DNA of 64,000 bases from CBFHSF01 sp965661055 (GTDB lineage: Bacteria; Bacteroidota; Bacteroidia; Flavobacteriales; Schleiferiaceae): assembly GCA_965661055.1 (NCBI GenBank), contig CBFICS010000013.1, positions 1 to 64,000 of the forward strand, read 5' to 3'. Position numbers and translations under genes: made by a program. The notes beneath the pieces were generated by a model. That model searched no databases, was not told the origin of the DNA, and was given only the letters and a program-made list of their open reading frames with translations. Of this stretch, positions 61,012-64,000 are shown piece by piece. Position 1 is the stretch's first letter. Every line of letters begins with the position of its first letter.

Positions 61012-61518
61012 ATGGAAGATGATATACTAGACCATTTTGAAAAACCCGTTGAATTAGCCAGTCGATTGACTCGCTTATTTGCCAGTATTATTGATAGCAT
61101 TATTCTAATGCCTGTAGTCCTTATTCTATATTTTTATTTTCTAGATTTAAATTACTACCTAGAAGATCAAGACATTTTTGGATTAAGTGAGTATCTCAAT
61201 TCACTAGAATTGACAACACTATTACCATTAACGTTTTTACCGGTATTATTCTGGGTGTTAATCAATTACCACACGCTAGAAAAGTATGGTCAAACCTTAG
61301 GTAAGAGAATTTTTAAAATTAAAGTGGTGACCCTCAACAATGAATTACCTCCTGTAGGAAAATTGGTGTTTCATCGCTATGTATTAATCTCAATAATATC
61401 TACCCTACCGTTTGTTGGTGGCATATTTTCTATAGTTGACATACTTTTTATTTTCAGGGATGACAAGAGGTGTTTACACGACATTATTGCTGAGACAAAA
61501 GTGGTAAACGCCGACTAA
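61012..61518 (+). CDS. RDD-family membrane protein
   Basis: This 168-residue protein (ATG 61012) has the RDD pattern: ELASRLTRLFASIIDSIILMPVVLIL at the N terminus (Arg and Asp of the motif flank the first membrane helix), three membrane segments, GQTLGKRIFKIKVV and DDKRCLHDIIAETKVV at the C terminus. RDD proteins are thought to move ions or osmolytes; no function is known here. A 17-codon extension upstream (TTG 60961) lacks family support. Confidence 0.85.
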   Translation: MEDDILDHFEKPVELASRLTRLFASIIDSIILMPVVLILYFYFLDLNYYLEDQDIFGLSEYLNSLELTTLLPLTFLPVLFWVLINYHTLEKYGQTLGKRIFKIKVVTLNNELPPVGKLVFHRYVLISIISTLPFVGGIFSIVDILFIFRDDKRCLHDIIAETKVVNAD

Positions 61519-61532
61519 TTCTATTTGTATTA

Positions 61533-61564
61533 TTTGCCTTCCAAGCCGATTAGTTCTACATTTA
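61533..61564 (+). promoter_or_regulatory. Candidate promoter of the BNR-repeat gene
   Basis: TTTG (61533-61536) and TACATTTA (61557-61564) are 20 bases apart, close to the Bacteroidota -33/-7 pattern (the last base is A rather than G). The ATG of the next gene is 16 bases downstream. Confidence 0.45.
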
Positions 61565-61580
61565 GAAAAAATCTTTCTAG

Positions 61581-64000
61581 ATGAAAAAACTAATATTATC
61601 CTTAACCCTACTCTCTTCAGGGTTAGTCTTTGGACAAGAAATAGGTAACGCTTGGAAGGAAGCCAGTTTATCTGGCTTGTCTTTTAGAAACATCGGTCCG
61701 GCGATAACCTCGGGAAGAATTGCCGACATAGCAGTTCACCCCAACAATTCTTCAACGTATTACCTCGCTATGGCTAGTGGAGGTGTATGGAAAACTGAGA
61801 ATAACGGAACCACTTATAGTCCCATATTTGATGGTCAAGGCAGTTACTCCATAGGTTGTATAACCATTGACCCCAACAATCCTAATACGGTGTGGGTTGG
61901 GTCTGGAGAAAACAACAACCAACGTTCTGTGGCCTATGGTGATGGAGTTTACAAAAGTACCGATAATGGTCAGAGTTGGACCAACATGGGGCTTAAGACT
62001 TCAGAACACATCGGAATGATCCGTGTCCATCCCAAAAACTCAAATATCGTTTACGTAGCAGCCTACGGTCCGCTGTGGAGCGCCGGAGGTGAAAGAGGAC
62101 TTTACAAGACTATAGACGGAGGAAAAACATGGGAAAATATTCTAGAAATTTCAGAAAACACAGGAATTAATGAGGTTCATTTAGACCCTAGAAATCCAAA
62201 TGTTATTTACGCTACCGCTCACCAAAGAAGAAGACATGTGTTTACTTACTTATCAGGCGGTCCTGAGTCAGCCATTTATAAATCCACAGATGGTGGTAAA
62301 AATTTCACCAAACTAAAAAGTGGACTTCCTTCCGGGGATGTGGGTAGAATTGCGTTAGCCATTTCGCCAGTAAATCCAGATGTAGTTTACGCAATGTTAG
62401 AAGGCCACGGAACGTATCGTTCGTTAGATCGCGGAGTAAGTTGGTCAAAACAAAGTGACCATGAGACAAGCGGAAACTACTATGTAGAGTTATTTGCTCA
62501 TCCCACGGAAGTGGACGTAGTATACAGTATGGACACCTATGGAAAGGTTTCTAAAGACGGTGGAAAAACCTTTAAAAATATTAACGAAAGCAGCAAACAC
62601 GTAGACAACCACTGTTTATGGATTGATCCGAACAACACAGAGCATATGATCATTGGTTGTGATGGAGGGCTCTATGAGACTTTCGACGAAATGAAGACCT
62701 GGAATTGGAAGGAAAACTTACCGACCATTCAGTTCTACAGGGTAGCGGTTGACAATGCCAAACCCTTTTACAACGTATACGGCGGAACCCAAGACAACAA
62801 CAGTTTAGGGGGACCATCTAGAACCCAATACAACCGAGGAATCATCAATGAAGATTGGTTTGTTACCAATGGCGGTGATGGATTTGAATCTCAGATAGAC
62901 CCTGAAGATCCTAATATTGTTTATGCTCAAGCCCAATACGGATGGTTGGTACGCTTTGATAAGAAAAGTGGTGAATCTGTTATGATACAACCGCAAAATG
63001 GAAAAGATGAGCCTGCTTATAGATGGAACTGGGATGCACCTTTGATTATATCTCCTCACAATCACAAAACCTTGTACTTTGCTGCAAACGTAGTATTTAA
63101 GAGCACAGACCAAGGAAATTCTTGGGAGGTCATCAGCAAAGATTTGTCAAAGCAAATTGATAGAAACACCTTAAAAATAATGGGTAGAAACTGGGGACCA
63201 GAAGCCATTGCGCTACACCGATCTACGAGTATTTTTGGGAATATTGTAATGTTAAGGGAAAATCCTCTAGTAGAAGGTGAACTTTGGGCAGGTACAGATG
63301 ATGGTCGTATTTGTGTTAAGAGAGCCGGGTCTGATGAGTGGGAAATTCAAGAGACTTTTACTGATATTCCAGAAGGGACGTACGTTCAAGATATTTTATT
63401 ATCTAAACACAACAAAACTGCTGTTTACGCCTTGTTTAACAATCACAAAAACGGCGACTTCAAACCTTATATTCTCGCCTCATCAAACAGCGGTAAAAGT
63501 TGGAAATCAATTTCTAACGATTTACCAGAAAGAGGATCTCTATACGCCATTGCCGAGGACCATGTAAGCAAAGATCTATTATTTGTTGGGACTGAATTTG
63601 GCGTCCAGTTTACTTTAAATAAAGGAAAAAACTGGAAAGCCTTAAAGGGAGGATTACCCACCATTGCGGTTAGAGATTTAACGATTCAAGAAAGAGAAAA
63701 TGATTTAGTCCTAGCTACATTTGGTAGAGGGTTTTACATTATGGATGACTACTCCCCTCTTCGCGCTTTAACTGATGAAAACTTGAGCAAAGAAGGTGTT
63801 ATCTTTCCGGTAAAAGACGGGTTGTTTTTTAATGAAAACAACATCGGGGGCATTAGTTATAAAGGAAATTCATATTTCAACACCCCAAATCCACCGGTTG
63901 GAGCTACCTTCTACTATCACTTGAAAGACGCACCAGAATCTTTAAAGTCAAAAAGGGTAAAAGCGAATAAAGACAATGAAAATCCTAAATTCCCAACGGT
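61581..64000 (+). CDS. Secreted BNR/sortilin-like beta-propeller protein, 3' end cut by window edge
   Basis: About 806 residues are visible, with a signal peptide (1-18, ending VFGQE) followed by many BNR/sortilin repeats (GVWKTENNGTTY, GVYKSTDNGQSW, GLYKTIDGGKTWEN, AIYKSTDGGKNF, FKSTDQGNSWEV and others), which form beta-propellers. Sequences of this kind in flavobacteria are annotated as glycosyl-hydrolase-like or VPS10-type proteins, but no catalytic residues are recognised. The frame is open to the right edge, so C-terminal domains (possibly T9SS) are not visible. Role: surface or secreted protein, substrate unknown. Confidence 0.85.
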   Translation, partial: MKKLILSLTLLSSGLVFGQEIGNAWKEASLSGLSFRNIGPAITSGRIADIAVHPNNSSTYYLAMASGGVWKTENNGTTYSPIFDGQGSYSIGCITIDPNNPNTVWVGSGENNNQRSVAYGDGVYKSTDNGQSWTNMGLKTSEHIGMIRVHPKNSNIVYVAAYGPLWSAGGERGLYKTIDGGKTWENILEISENTGINEVHLDPRNPNVIYATAHQRRRHVFTYLSGGPESAIYKSTDGGKNFTKLKSGLPSGDVGRIALAISPVNPDVVYAMLEGHGTYRSLDRGVSWSKQSDHETSGNYYVELFAHPTEVDVVYSMDTYGKVSKDGGKTFKNINESSKHVDNHCLWIDPNNTEHMIIGCDGGLYETFDEMKTWNWKENLPTIQFYRVAVDNAKPFYNVYGGTQDNNSLGGPSRTQYNRGIINEDWFVTNGGDGFESQIDPEDPNIVYAQAQYGWLVRFDKKSGESVMIQPQNGKDEPAYRWNWDAPLIISPHNHKTLYFAANVVFKSTDQGNSWEVISKDLSKQIDRNTLKIMGRNWGPEAIALHRSTSIFGNIVMLRENPLVEGELWAGTDDGRICVKRAGSDEWEIQETFTDIPEGTYVQDILLSKHNKTAVYALFNNHKNGDFKPYILASSNSGKSWKSISNDLPERGSLYAIAEDHVSKDLLFVGTEFGVQFTLNKGKNWKALKGGLPTIAVRDLTIQERENDLVLATFGRGFYIMDDYSPLRALTDENLSKEGVIFPVKDGLFFNENNIGGISYKGNSYFNTPNPPVGATFYYHLKDAPESLKSKRVKANKDNENPKFPT

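Overview
The window looks like chromosome of a marine-type member of the Flavobacteriia (phylum Bacteroidota), probably a Cryomorphaceae-like or related Flavobacteriales genome. The evidence is a moderately AT-rich composition, Bacteroidota-type promoters (a TAnnTTTG -7 element), the lineage-typical order recN / DUF4835 / coaBC / omega-like subunit / bamD, a gliding-motility GldI-like lipoprotein, type IX secretion (T9SS) C-terminal domains, an S46 dipeptidyl-peptidase, and a flavobacterial carotenoid cluster. The genus assignment is inference only.

Layout. 1-10.0 kb (minus strand): an edge-truncated metallo-beta-lactamase-fold hydrolase and an esterase, a CAP protein, fabI, recN, DUF4835, coaBC, omega-like, bamD, a glycosyltransferase and an LpxH-like hydrolase. 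10.0-11.5 kb: no intact gene. It holds a strikingly regular but very degenerate array of about 31 units with a 21-bp period, then a decayed DUF1428-family gene. 11.5-16.3 kb (minus): ferritin, dapA, a DUF6913-like gene, ligA, prmC. 16.4-23.0 kb (mostly plus): ribD, a YigZ-family gene, a secreted HEYGH metallopeptidase, a thioesterase (minus), dnaA, a low-molecular-weight phosphatase and an RsmI-like methyltransferase. 23-34.6 kb: S46 peptidase, TlpA-like lipoprotein, prohibitin, VWA protein, fabG, SPOR protein, glmM, tex. 34.8-49 kb (mostly plus): TPR protein, DUF368 (PopT family), aroE, DUF349 protein, uvrB, a wrecked T9SS-cargo gene, an NrnA-like DHH phosphoesterase, gldI, two tandem cyclophilin-FKBP fusions, a four-helix-bundle protein, DUF2461, hutH.

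49-56 kb is the most coherent system: a CarH/LitR-type MerR regulator with an adenosylcobalamin-binding light-sensor domain, followed on the same strand by an ECF sigma factor, phytoene desaturase (crtI), phytoene synthase (crtB), isopentenyl diphosphate isomerase (idi), a 6-pyruvoyl-tetrahydropterin synthase-type enzyme, GTP cyclohydrolase I (folE), a 47-residue small ORF and a DNA photolyase. Most of these genes overlap or nearly touch. The regulatory regions of the regulator and the sigma gene share ATTTTGTTTA-type repeats, and a perfect 8-bp-arm palindrome lies upstream of the sigma gene. The simplest reading is a light-relieved repressor that switches on a sigma factor and thereby carotenoid, pterin and DNA-photorepair functions together.

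56-64 kb (mainly plus): prfC, aqpZ, a DUF1801 protein, a choice-of-anchor I / T9SS protein (minus), an RDD membrane protein and an edge-truncated BNR/sortilin-like repeat protein. No rRNA, tRNA, CRISPR array or intact insertion sequence was seen.
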